Origin: Myxococcales bacterium
Lineage (GTDB): Bacteria; Myxococcota_A; Polyangia; Haliangiales; Haliangiaceae
Assembly (NCBI GenBank): GCA_947483555.1
Contig: CANKMW010000019.1
Location: forward strand, 38,052-102,051
Reading direction: 5' to 3'
DNA length: 64,000 bases
A program made the translations under genes and the position numbers. Positions within the stretch are counted from its first letter, which is position 1, and every line of letters begins with the position of its first letter. The notes under the pieces are model-generated. The model was not told the DNA's origin and searched no databases. It worked only from the letters and a program-made list of their open reading frames with translations. Positions 19,135 through 30,282 of the stretch are shown here, in pieces.

Positions 19135-20903
19135 TGCGCCGCGCCTGGGGTCTCGCCGGCGCCGCGGCCGCGGTCGTCGGCATCGCGATGATCGCTCCGG
19201 CCCACGCCCAGGAGGACGTCGCGGGATGGATCGCGATCATCGAGAAGCAACCCGACGGGATGGATCGGGCGGCCTGGAAGGAGAAGCGGCGCGAGGCGGC
19301 GCGCCGGCTCGGCGCCGGTGGCGACAAGCGCGCCGTGCCGGTCCTGACCCGGGTCGCCGAGGGCGAGTCGTTCGACATCATCGGTGAGATCGCGATCGAG
19401 GCGCTCGGCAAGCTCGGCGATCCGGCGGCGATCCCGGCGCTCGAACGCATCGCTGGCGACAGCTCGCGCGATCGGGCGCAGCGCGAGCTGGCCCGCAAGA
19501 GCCTGGCCAGGCTGGGCGCGAAGCCGACCCCGACGCCGACCCCGACGCCGACCCCGACCCCGACGCCGACCCCGACCCCGACCCCGACGCCGACCCCGAC
19601 CCCGCGGCCCGATGCTGGCATCGACGTGCGGGCCACGCCGGCGCCGGCCGGCCTCGGTGACGCCATCCTCGGCGGCGGCGATCCGGCCACCGTCGACGGC
19701 GCGCCCGCCTGGGACGACGACGTGCTCGGCACCAGCGAGTCGCTGACGTTCGTCGTCGGCGCCGCCAGCCTGGGATGGGACACCCTGCGCGAGCGCGCCA
19801 CCTTCGACCTCGACGCCGAGAGTCGCTACGCGCGGCGGCTCGAGCGCGAGCGGTCAGCGTGGGGCGTCACCGCCGACGCCGACGTGGTCGCGGGGCTGTT
19901 CAACCCCACCGATGCCCCCGACCGCGCCGGCTCGCGCCTCGTCATCCTCGACGTCGCCGCCGGCGGCGACTTCCGGGCCTACACCGCCTCGGGCGCCTAC
20001 GGGGTCGGCGAGGTCGCGCTCGCCGGTCGGCTTCACTACATGTCGATCATCGAGGACGATCCGGCCAACGACATCCGCGACGGCCGCGTGGCGGTCGACG
20101 TCGGGGTCGCCATCGGCGGCGGCTACGGCCGCCTGCTCGACGCCGGCACCCGCATGCGTGTCCACCAGGTCGCCTCGGTGCTCGAACGCGCCCGCGCGCT
20201 CGGGCGCCCGATCGACGACTCGCTCGCCCGCCGGCTGCAGGCGACGTGGTGGGCGCTGCGCCGCGATCGCACCGGCTACCGCCAGCTCACCGCCACGGTC
20301 GCCGTGCTGCGTGAGGCCGGCGTGCTGCTCGGCGAGCCCGACGCTGGCACCACCTACGAGCTCCTCGAGGTGCTGCGCGATCCCAGCTTCGACGGTCGCC
20401 CCACCGGGATCGATGTCCAGATCCTGGTCGGCGAGAGCTACCTGCTGCGCGACCTCCGCTACAGCGACGAGCAAGCCACCGCCGAGGGCCGCTTCGAGAT
20501 GGCGCTGGTGCGCGCCCGTGCAGCGCGCCAGCTCGGGCTCAACAGCGACGCCTTCGCGACGCTCGATGCGCGCTACCGGATCACCAGCACGCCGGCACCA
20601 TGGGCCGCGGCCGTGACCGGCCGGTGGCGCAGGTTCGCCCACGGCGATCACGGCGAGCTGCTGGGGACGTTCGACGTCGGTGCCTCGTTGCTGGCCTCGG
20701 ACGACGACGTCGACACCACCGAGCTCGGGGCCCGACTCGCCGGCGAGGTTGGCTGGACGTGGCAGCTCAATCGCGCCTCCGGGCTGCGAGTTGCGGGACA
20801 AGCGGCGGTCGAGTCCGGCGAGATCTTCATCGGCGCGTCGATCGAAGCCAGCTACGGCTTCCTCGACGCCGGCTTCGCGCGCGCCCTGCCCGCCGGCCTG
20901 TAG
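19134..20903 (+). CDS. Exported HEAT/Thr-Pro-linker protein
   Basis: A 589-residue protein with a cleavable signal peptide (MRRAWGLAGAAAAVVGIAMIAPAHAQ), one or two HEAT-type helical repeats (about 55-125, including IAIEALGKLGDPAAIPALERIAGD), a (Thr-Pro)n linker (131-158), and a large C-terminal domain of about 390 residues rich in alternating short strands, possibly a beta-barrel or surface-exposed domain. I recognise no enzyme motif. It is translationally coupled to the Cys-rich lipoprotein upstream. The linker would let the helical part reach across the periplasm or wall; this is inference. Confidence 0.65.
   Translation: MRRAWGLAGAAAAVVGIAMIAPAHAQEDVAGWIAIIEKQPDGMDRAAWKEKRREAARRLGAGGDKRAVPVLTRVAEGESFDIIGEIAIEALGKLGDPAAIPALERIAGDSSRDRAQRELARKSLARLGAKPTPTPTPTPTPTPTPTPTPTPTPTPTPRPDAGIDVRATPAPAGLGDAILGGGDPATVDGAPAWDDDVLGTSESLTFVVGAASLGWDTLRERATFDLDAESRYARRLERERSAWGVTADADVVAGLFNPTDAPDRAGSRLVILDVAAGGDFRAYTASGAYGVGEVALAGRLHYMSIIEDDPANDIRDGRVAVDVGVAIGGGYGRLLDAGTRMRVHQVASVLERARALGRPIDDSLARRLQATWWALRRDRTGYRQLTATVAVLREAGVLLGEPDAGTTYELLEVLRDPSFDGRPTGIDVQILVGESYLLRDLRYSDEQATAEGRFEMALVRARAARQLGLNSDAFATLDARYRITSTPAPWAAAVTGRWRRFAHGDHGELLGTFDVGASLLASDDDVDTTELGARLAGEVGWTWQLNRASGLRVAGQAAVESGEIFIGASIEASYGFLDAGFARALPAGL
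19524..19605 (+). repeat. (CCGACC/CCGACG)n repeat encoding a Thr-Pro linker
   Basis: Near-perfect 6-bp units encode alternating Thr and Pro inside the HEAT-type gene. The third-position variation (ACC/ACG) shows it is not one pure unit, but the period is exact. Length change would keep the frame. Confidence 0.85.
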
Positions 20904-20968
20904 CAGGGGTCGAGGCGGTGAAGCCGCTACACGTTGAACCATCGAACCAATCCGGCTAGGCTCGCCAG

Positions 20969-22879
20969 ATGGCAGTGTTCACCGACCGCGAGCGGGCCAC
21001 GATGGTGGCGATCGCCGAGGCCACGCTGCCCGCCGGCCAGATCTTCCCGGGCGCCAACGCCGCCACCGTGGCGCGGGTCGAGGACTTCCTCGACGACCTG
21101 CCGGGACCGGCGCAGACCGCCTACCGCGGCCTGGTGCGGCTGTTCGATGGCCTGTCCTGGCTGCACCACCGCCGCGGCCTGGCGAGCGTGCCGGCGGCCG
21201 ACCGGGTCGCCATGCTCGAGCGCTGGCGCGACGCCGGCATGGCGCGACGCAGCGCGCTGCGCGGCCTGATGTCGCCGCTCAAGATGGCGCACTTCGGCGA
21301 TCCGTCCTTCTTCAAGGAGGTGGGCTGCGTGTACTCGTTTGGCGGCGGCGCCGGCTCCCGCTCCGAGCCCAGACCGGCCTGGTTTCGCGATCGGGTCCAC
21401 GACGCCGCGGCGCTGGGCGGTGACGTCGCGGTCGAGGTCGACGTGGTGGTCATCGGTACCGGCGCCGGCGGCGCGGTGACGGCGCGCGAGCTGGCCGAGG
21501 CCGGCGTCGCGGTCGTGATGCTCGAGGAGGGCAACTACGTCGACCGCAGCGAGTTCAACGGCCGGCCGCTGCCGATGCAGAAGAAGCTGTACCGCAACGG
21601 CGGCGTGACGTTCTCGATCGGCAACGTGCCCATCCCGATCCCGCTCGGCATGAACGTCGGCGGCTCGACCACGGTCAACTCCGGCACCTGCTACCGCGCC
21701 CCGGACCGGATCCTCGCCCACTGGCAACACGATCTCGGGCTCACCGAGCTCACGCCGGAGCGCATGGCACCGTACTTCGAGCGCGTCGAGGGCGTGCTCG
21801 GCGTGGCGCCGGTGCGCCCCGAGTTCCTGGGCGGATGCGCCCGCGTCGTCGCCCGCGGCGCCGCGGCGCTCGGCTACAAGCATGCGCCCCTGCGCCGCAA
21901 CGCGCCCGACTGCGACGGCAAGGGCGTGTGTTGCTTCGGCTGCCCGACCGACGCCAAGCGCTCGACCAACGTGTCGTACGTGCCGATGGCGCTCAAGGCT
22001 GGTGCCGAGCTGTTCACGGGCGTGCGCGCCCAGCGGGTCATCATCGAGGGTGGCCGCGCCGTCGGCGTCGTCGGGCGCGCCCGCGGCGGACGCACCGTGA
22101 CGGTCCGCGCCCGCGCCGTGGTCGTCGCCTGCGGCACCCTGCTCACGCCCACGTTCCTGATGCGCAACGGTCTCGGTGACGCCTCGGGGCAGCTCGGCCG
22201 CAACCTGTCGATCCATCCCGCCACCGGCGCCATCGCGGTGATGGACGAGCGAGTCGCGAGCTGGGACGGTGTGCCGCAGGGCTATTCCATCGAGGAGTTC
22301 GCCGACGACGGCCTGCTGTTCGAGGGCACGTCCTTGCCGCTCGACTTGTCGGTCAGCCTCATGCCGCAGATCGGCCCGGCGCTGGTCGAGCTCGCCGAGG
22401 GCTTCGATCGCGTGGCGAGCTTCGGCGTGATGGTTGCCGACAAGTCGCGCGGCCGGGTGCGCCTGGTCCGCGATCAGCCGCTGATCACGTACAACCTCGG
22501 CGACGCCGACCTGGCCCGGCTCAAGCGCGGCGTCGACATCCTGGCCCGCGTCTTCTTCGCCGCCGGGGCCCGGCGGGTGATGCTGCCGGTGCACGGCTTC
22601 AACGAGGTCCGCAGCGAGGCCGATCTCACCCGCCTTCGCGATGCTCGCCTCCGCCCGCACGATCTCGAGCTGAGCGCCTTCCATCCGCTCGGCACCGCGC
22701 GCATGGGCACCGATCCGCGCAGCTCGGTGGTCGACGCCGACCACCAGATCCACGACACCCCGGGGCTCTACGTGGTCGATGGCGCGGCGGTGCCCAGCTC
22801 GCTCGGCGTCAACCCGCAGGTGACGATCATGGCCCTCGCCACCCGCGCCGCCGACAAGCTCGCCGCCCGCCTCAGCTAG
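20969..22879 (+). CDS. GMC-family FAD oxidoreductase
   Basis: A 636-residue flavoenzyme. After a helical N-terminal extension of about 150 residues comes the dinucleotide fold VVVIGTGAGGAVTARELAE (about 158-176), then the GMC segments GMNVGGSTTVNSGTCYRAP, CDGKGVCCFGCPTDAK (a Cys-rich insert), VVVACGTLLTPTFL, and the C-terminal AFHPLGTARMG and SLGVNPQVTIMALA with catalytic-type His/Asn. Such enzymes oxidise alcohols, sterols or sugars. The N-terminal extension (ERATMVAIAEATLP) resembles the small subunit of gluconate-type dehydrogenases, and the Cys insert is typical of long-chain-alcohol or cholesterol oxidase-like members. The TAG stop lies inside the terminal repeat of the element that follows. 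Confidence 0.85.
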   Translation: MAVFTDRERATMVAIAEATLPAGQIFPGANAATVARVEDFLDDLPGPAQTAYRGLVRLFDGLSWLHHRRGLASVPAADRVAMLERWRDAGMARRSALRGLMSPLKMAHFGDPSFFKEVGCVYSFGGGAGSRSEPRPAWFRDRVHDAAALGGDVAVEVDVVVIGTGAGGAVTARELAEAGVAVVMLEEGNYVDRSEFNGRPLPMQKKLYRNGGVTFSIGNVPIPIPLGMNVGGSTTVNSGTCYRAPDRILAHWQHDLGLTELTPERMAPYFERVEGVLGVAPVRPEFLGGCARVVARGAAALGYKHAPLRRNAPDCDGKGVCCFGCPTDAKRSTNVSYVPMALKAGAELFTGVRAQRVIIEGGRAVGVVGRARGGRTVTVRARAVVVACGTLLTPTFLMRNGLGDASGQLGRNLSIHPATGAIAVMDERVASWDGVPQGYSIEEFADDGLLFEGTSLPLDLSVSLMPQIGPALVELAEGFDRVASFGVMVADKSRGRVRLVRDQPLITYNLGDADLARLKRGVDILARVFFAAGARRVMLPVHGFNEVRSEADLTRLRDARLRPHDLELSAFHPLGTARMGTDPRSSVVDADHQIHDTPGLYVVDGAAVPSSLGVNPQVTIMALATRAADKLAARLS

Positions 22880-23091
22880 AACACCGATCGGTTTGAAACC
22901 GTCGGCAGTCCGTTCGGCTGCGCTCCCCCACCGGTCGTCCTGAGCCGGACCGAGCGCAAGCGCGGTCCGTGTCGAAGGACGGACTTCGTCGAGATGCGCC
23001 CTTCGACTCGGCCGCTCCGCGGCCTCGCTCAGGGCAAGCGGATGCCGAACGTCGCGAAATCAGATCCGTTCCAAACCGTTCGGTGTTCTAG
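22876..23091. mobile_element. MITE-like element with 24-bp inverted ends
   Basis: The left end (ctagaacaccgatcggttt, continuing to 22899) is matched in inverse by 23068-23091 with 22 of 24 positions identical, both ends opening with CTAG. The 216-bp body has no ORF of its own and holds two outward-structured REP-like palindromes (22936-22980 and 22999-23034). Size, inverted ends and absence of a gene fit a MITE. The first bases of the left end supply the stop codon of the GMC oxidoreductase gene. No transposase is in the window. Confidence 0.7.
22999..23034. repeat. REP-like palindrome, copy 2
   Basis: A 36-bp imperfect palindrome: CCCTTCGACTCGGCCGC, short loop, then GCGGCCTCGCTCAGGG. Its reverse complement matches the copy at 58604-58639 with one mismatch. 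It lies within the MITE-like element. Confidence 0.85.
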
Positions 23092-23096
23092 CCCGA

Positions 23097-24086
23097 TCAG
23101 CTAGCCCGATCGGGTGCCGACCTGCGCTTCCGCCCGCTCAGGGTCGCGGTGCCGAGCAGCGCCAGCCCGATGATCAGCCACACCACGATCCGACACTTCC
23201 GGACCAGCTCGACCACGACGCCCTGGGTTGGATCGAGTCCCAGGGACCGGAACAGCGCATAGCCGCCGCCCTCGCCGGTGCCGGCCTGCATGGGGACGAA
23301 GGACGTCACCCACGAGATGATCTGGCCGTTGGCGACGAACAGGAACGGCACCAGCGGATGGGCGTCGACGCCGACCAGCGCCAGGATGACGGCGATCTCC
23401 GCGACCGACAGGCCGCGGCTCACGAGCGCCAGCACCACCGCCGCGGCCCGACGGCGGCCGGTGAGGCGGGCCCGCGCGGTGTCCGCAACCTCGCGCCACG
23501 CCGTCCGGGCCCGCTCGACCTTGGCCTCGGAGACGCCCAGCCGGCGGACGACGTGGAACGGCCAGGTGCCGGGGCCCCTGACGACCACCACCGCCAGCAC
23601 GCCGCCGAGCGCCGCGGAGACCGCCGCGGCGACGTAGAACACCCGCGCGACCGGACCGGTGAGCCCGAGCATCAGCGGCGCGGCGAGCGGCGCCAGCACG
23701 AGCAACACGACGTTGGCCCCCAGGCCGACCAGGTTGGCGCTGAGCAGGGCCGCGCCGACCTCCTGCTTGCTCCAGGTCTGGGTCAGGATGGTGTACTTGG
23801 TCACCTCACCGAGGTTGCCGGTCGGGGTCACGGTGTTGATGGCGTGGCCCGCGACCTGCGCGCGCAGGATCCGCGCGTAGCTCGCAAGACGCAGCGGCGC
23901 GCCGAGGCACACCGAGAGCACCGCGCTGTCGACCAGCAGCGTGACGCCGTTCACCGCTGCGACCAGCGCCACCGTCCAGCCGAGGCGATCGAGCTCGCCG
24001 AACAGCCGTTCGGGGCCGACGCTCGCGGCGAAGAAGCCGAGCCCGATCAGGCCCACAGCGAGGAACGCCACGTTCCACCAGCGCAC
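23097..24086 (-). CDS. Flippase-like integral membrane protein (UPF0104/DUF2029-type)
   Basis: A 329-residue protein with about eight membrane segments and the features of lysylphosphatidylglycerol-synthase transmembrane/flippase-like proteins, including AINTVTPTGNLGEVTKY and the loop FVPMQAGTGEGGGYALFRSLGLDP. Family members move or help modify lipids. It begins next to, and divergent from, a CDP-alcohol phosphotransferase gene (141-bp gap), which supports a role with phospholipids. Its stop codon lies 6 bp beyond the MITE-like element. Substrate unknown. Confidence 0.8.
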   Translation of the reverse strand: MRWWNVAFLAVGLIGLGFFAASVGPERLFGELDRLGWTVALVAAVNGVTLLVDSAVLSVCLGAPLRLASYARILRAQVAGHAINTVTPTGNLGEVTKYTILTQTWSKQEVGAALLSANLVGLGANVVLLVLAPLAAPLMLGLTGPVARVFYVAAAVSAALGGVLAVVVVRGPGTWPFHVVRRLGVSEAKVERARTAWREVADTARARLTGRRRAAAVVLALVSRGLSVAEIAVILALVGVDAHPLVPFLFVANGQIISWVTSFVPMQAGTGEGGGYALFRSLGLDPTQGVVVELVRKCRIVVWLIIGLALLGTATLSGRKRRSAPDRAS

Positions 24087-24227
24087 GGGGCGTCATCGTC
24101 GTGGACTTCGCGGGTCGTGTCGAGGTGCGGCTCCGAGGATCGGGCGACGCGGGACGGATCGGCCACCACCCGGCGCCGCCTTGACACGACGATCGTCGCG
24201 GGATACCTGGCTCTCGGAGACGCACAC

Positions 24228-25391
24228 GTGACCGGCCGCGACGTCGACCAGGCCACCTCAGCCCCGTGGGCCGTGGTCGAATTCATCCCCGAGCTCATCC
24301 CCGAGCTCAGCCCCACCACGGGCGAGATCGGCGCGACCGCGATCGTCGCCGGCCTGTCGCTGGTCGCTCGGCACGCGCGGGTGGCGGCACGCGCGCGCCT
24401 CGGCGGGGTGCGGTTCGTGTGTCCCGACGACGGGATCCGCGACGACGTCCTCGCCGCGCTCACCCGCCGACCGGCGCCGCGCGGGTTCGCGGTCGACGTC
24501 GTGGTCGGCGACGACACCGGCGCCGGTCCCGCGCCGCCCGCCGTCGTGCGGCTCACCGCGCTGGCGGTCTACACCGCCGAGGCGGTGGCCCGCGCCGCCG
24601 CCGCCGGCGAACCGCCCGCGCCGCTCGCGACGATCACGACCCGGGCCGACGCCCGCGCCGTCGAGCGCGAGCTCCAGCGCGCCTTCCGCAAGTCGGTGGA
24701 CGCCGACGGCGTGGTCGCGTACCACGTCGCTCGCCGCGTGAGCCGCGCGGTGACGCCGCTGCTGGTGCGGACCGCGATCACGCCCAACCAGGTCACGCTG
24801 GTGGCGCTGGCCTGCGGACTGGTCGCCGCCGGTCTGGCCGCGACCGGGGGCTACGCCGCGTGCGTCGCCGCCGGGCTGCTGCTGTTTGCTGGCTCGGTGA
24901 TCGACTGCATGGACGGCGAGATCGCGCGCCTCCGCCTCGAGTTCTCGAAAGCCGGCGAGTGGCTCGACTCGATCGCCGACGACCTGTCCACCTTCGGGGT
25001 GCTCGCGGGCCTCGGCGTGGGCCTGGCGCGCAGCGGCGCCGGCGAGATCTGGTGGTGGGTCGGACCGGGCGGCGCGGTGGTTGGCCTGGCCACCCAGGCG
25101 TGGCTCTACCGCGATCTCCACCGTCGCCGGCTGCCGATCGACACCGCCCAGTACCCGTGGTTCTTCGGCACCCCGTCGAGCTCCGGGACCCTACGGCGCG
25201 GCGTGGTGGCGCAGGTGGTGCGCGCCATCGGCTTCGGGTTCCGGCGCGATGCCTTCGTGGTCCTGGTGGCGCTCGGGCTGGCGTTCGATCTGCGCCGGAC
25301 CGTGACGGTGGTCATGTGCGGCGGCGGCTTGCTGGTCACGTTGCTGGTCGTGGCTCAGCTCCTGGTTGGCGGGCGCCGCCCCGTCACCTGA
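24228..25391 (+). CDS. CDP-alcohol phosphotransferase with nucleotidyltransferase-like N-terminus
   Basis: A 387-residue protein with two parts. Residues about 180-385 are a membrane CDP-alcohol phosphotransferase: DCMDGEIAR (Asp226, Asp229) followed by G and D residues in the exact DxxDGxxAR(x8)G(x3)D(x3)D pattern, preceded by ITPNQVTLVALACG. The N-terminal 150 residues (VAGLSLVARHARVAARARLGGVRFV) resemble the middle of an inositol-phosphate cytidylyltransferase but lack its NTP-binding loop. The layout recalls bifunctional IPCT/DIPP synthases. GTG 24228-24230 has GGAGA at 24215-24219. It may make an inositol- or glycerol-type phospholipid. Confidence 0.82.
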   Translation: MTGRDVDQATSAPWAVVEFIPELIPELSPTTGEIGATAIVAGLSLVARHARVAARARLGGVRFVCPDDGIRDDVLAALTRRPAPRGFAVDVVVGDDTGAGPAPPAVVRLTALAVYTAEAVARAAAAGEPPAPLATITTRADARAVERELQRAFRKSVDADGVVAYHVARRVSRAVTPLLVRTAITPNQVTLVALACGLVAAGLAATGGYAACVAAGLLLFAGSVIDCMDGEIARLRLEFSKAGEWLDSIADDLSTFGVLAGLGVGLARSGAGEIWWWVGPGGAVVGLATQAWLYRDLHRRRLPIDTAQYPWFFGTPSSSGTLRRGVVAQVVRAIGFGFRRDAFVVLVALGLAFDLRRTVTVVMCGGGLLVTLLVVAQLLVGGRRPVT

Positions 25392-26145
25392 GCGTGGCGA
25401 CCTCGCCAGCCCAGCGCTTGTACTCCGCCCAGTAGGCGCGTCGCTCGTCGACGCGGATCGGGATCCAGGCGCCGAGCGCGTAACCGAACGTGTAGACGAA
25501 CAGCAGGTCGAAGGTGAACGGCCGGGCCAGGAAGAACATGAGGAACGGCGTCACCAGAAACAGCACCACCAGCAGCCGGACGTAGCCCTGCAGGGCGCGC
25601 CCCTTGTGGGTCATGTACGGCACCGGCACCAGGTTCAGGACCGCCATGAGGCCGATCACGACGATCCCGCTGGCCGGTGCCAGACTGCTGTCGTGGAAGA
25701 ACAGCGTCGAGTTGGGAAACGAGATCGCGATCAGCCCTGACACCGTCCTCGGCAGCCCGCAGTAGCACAGCGGATAGTCGAACCTCGCCACCGCGAAGCG
25801 GGCCTGACGGATCGACGCGGTGGCGATCAGGATGGCCATGAGGCCGACGCCGAGCCCGGTCTGACCCTCGGCGCGATAGGCGGCGAGCACCACGACGGCC
25901 GGCGCCAGCCCCTGGCTCACGCCGTCGGCGGCCGAGTCGAACTCCGAGCCGAATCGATTGCCGGTCCCGGTCGCCCGCGCCACCAGCCCGTCGAGCGTGT
26001 CACCGAAGAGGTAGCCGGCCAGGATCGCGTAGCCAGCCCACTCGAGATTCCCGTCGAGCGCCAGGTAGATCCCCATCACGCCGCCCATCAGGTTGATGAG
26101 AGTGAAGAGATCCTTCACTCCGAAGTAGCTGATGCTCCAGCGCAC
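25384..26145 (-). CDS. Phosphatidylserine synthase-like CDP-alcohol phosphotransferase
   Basis: A 253-residue membrane enzyme with the full CDP-alcohol phosphotransferase signature (GDTLDGLVAR with Asp49 and Asp52, then Asp70 and Asp74) and about six membrane segments (KDLFTLINLMGGVMGIYLAL at the N-terminus, as in PssA-type enzymes). It likely joins CDP-diacylglycerol to serine, though another alcohol is possible. GTG 26143-26145 is the likely start; the 3-hydroxyacyl-CoA dehydrogenase gene ends 12 bp upstream on the same strand. Its 3' end overlaps the convergent phosphotransferase gene by 8 bp. Confidence 0.82.
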   Translation of the reverse strand: MRWSISYFGVKDLFTLINLMGGVMGIYLALDGNLEWAGYAILAGYLFGDTLDGLVARATGTGNRFGSEFDSAADGVSQGLAPAVVVLAAYRAEGQTGLGVGLMAILIATASIRQARFAVARFDYPLCYCGLPRTVSGLIAISFPNSTLFFHDSSLAPASGIVVIGLMAVLNLVPVPYMTHKGRALQGYVRLLVVLFLVTPFLMFFLARPFTFDLLFVYTFGYALGAWIPIRVDERRAYWAEYKRWAGEVATLR

Positions 26146-26157
26146 GTCTCGGCCGCT

Positions 26158-27050
26158 TCATACCACGGCGGTCGCGCGGTTACCGTTGCTGTCGTAGCTG
26201 TAGAAGCCGCGGCCGGTCTTCCGGCCCAGCCAGCCGGCGGCCACGTGCTGCCGCAGCAGCGGACAGGGCCGGTACTTGTCGTCACCGAGCTCGTGGTGCA
26301 GCACGCCGGCGATCGCCAGCACGGTGTCGAGCCCGATCAGATCGGCCAGCTCGAGTGGCCCCATCGGGTGGTTGAGGCCGAGCTTCACGCCGGTGTCGAT
26401 GTCGTGCGCGGAGCCGAGGCCTTCGTAGAGGGCGTAGCAGGCCTCGTTGAGGAGCGGGATCAGCACCCGGTTGACGATGAATCCAGGGATGTCGCGGGCC
26501 GCGATCGTGGTCTTGCCGAACCGCTGCGCCAGCTCGACCGTGGTCTGGAACGTGGCGTCGCTGGTGGGCAGGCCGCGCACGATCTCGACCAGCTTCATGA
26601 GTGGAACCGGGTTCATGAAGTGCATGCCGATCACGCGATCGGGCCGGCCCGACGCCGACGCCAGCTTGGTGATCGAGATCGACGACGTGTTCGAGGCCAG
26701 GATGGCCTCGGGGCGCATCACAGCGCCCAGCCGCTGGAACAGGTCGACCTTGAGCGCCTCCTGCTCGGGTGCGGCCTCGATCACGAAGTCGCGATCGGCG
26801 AGATCGCCGTGATCACCCGCCGGCCGCAGCCGGGCGACGGCGGCGTCCCGGAGCTCGGCGGCCAGCTTGCCGCGCTCGACCAGGCGATCGAGCGTGCGAC
26901 GGAGCTTGCCGAGCGCCGCCTCGGCAAGCTCGAGGTTGGCGTCGAGCAACACGACGTCGATGCCGACCTGGGCCGCGATCTGCGCGATGCCCTGCCCCAT
27001 CTGACCGCCGCCGACCACACCGAGCTTGCTGATCGCGCTGCCAGCGATGG

Positions 27051-27054
<4 letters not shown>
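26158..27054 (-). CDS. 3-hydroxybutyryl-CoA dehydrogenase
   Basis: A 298-residue NAD(P)-dependent dehydrogenase converting 3-hydroxyacyl-CoA to 3-ketoacyl-CoA (or the reverse in butyrate/PHB-type routes). The NAD-binding motif is LGVVGGGQMGQGIAQ, and the catalytic stretch ASNTSSISIT is followed by HFMNPVPLMKLVEIVRG and the C-terminal NHPMGPLELADLIGLD. Length is typical of short Hbd/PaaH enzymes. The GTG start overlaps the thiolase stop by 4 bp (GTGA), so the two beta-oxidation-type enzymes are translated together. Cofactor preference not assigned. Confidence 0.93.
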
Positions 27055-30256
<3,202 letters not shown>

Positions 30257-30262
<6 letters not shown>

Positions 30263-30281
30263 AAGCGGACGTTGCCGTCCC
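30257..30281 (+). repeat. Stop-codon hairpin repeat, copy A
   Basis: GATTGAAAGCGGACGTTGCC and the following GTCCC form a diverged copy of the hairpin family at 63253 and 63332. The TGA in it is the stop codon of the kelch-like gene. The stem is weaker than in copy B, and only 20 bp separate the stop from the convergent cysteine desulfurase gene. Confidence 0.7.
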
Positions 30282-30282
30282 A

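Noticed and set aside
20927..22753. 608-codon antisense frame opposite the GMC oxidoreductase
   Set aside because: Shadow of a well-supported flavoenzyme; no start context, motif or ribosome binding site.
22876..23091. Complete insertion sequence
   Set aside because: It has inverted ends but only 216 bp and no transposase frame, so only a MITE-like element can be claimed.
25384..25391. Frameshift between the two CDP-alcohol phosphotransferase genes
   Set aside because: They lie on opposite strands and overlap only at their 3' ends; both have full motifs, so they are separate genes.
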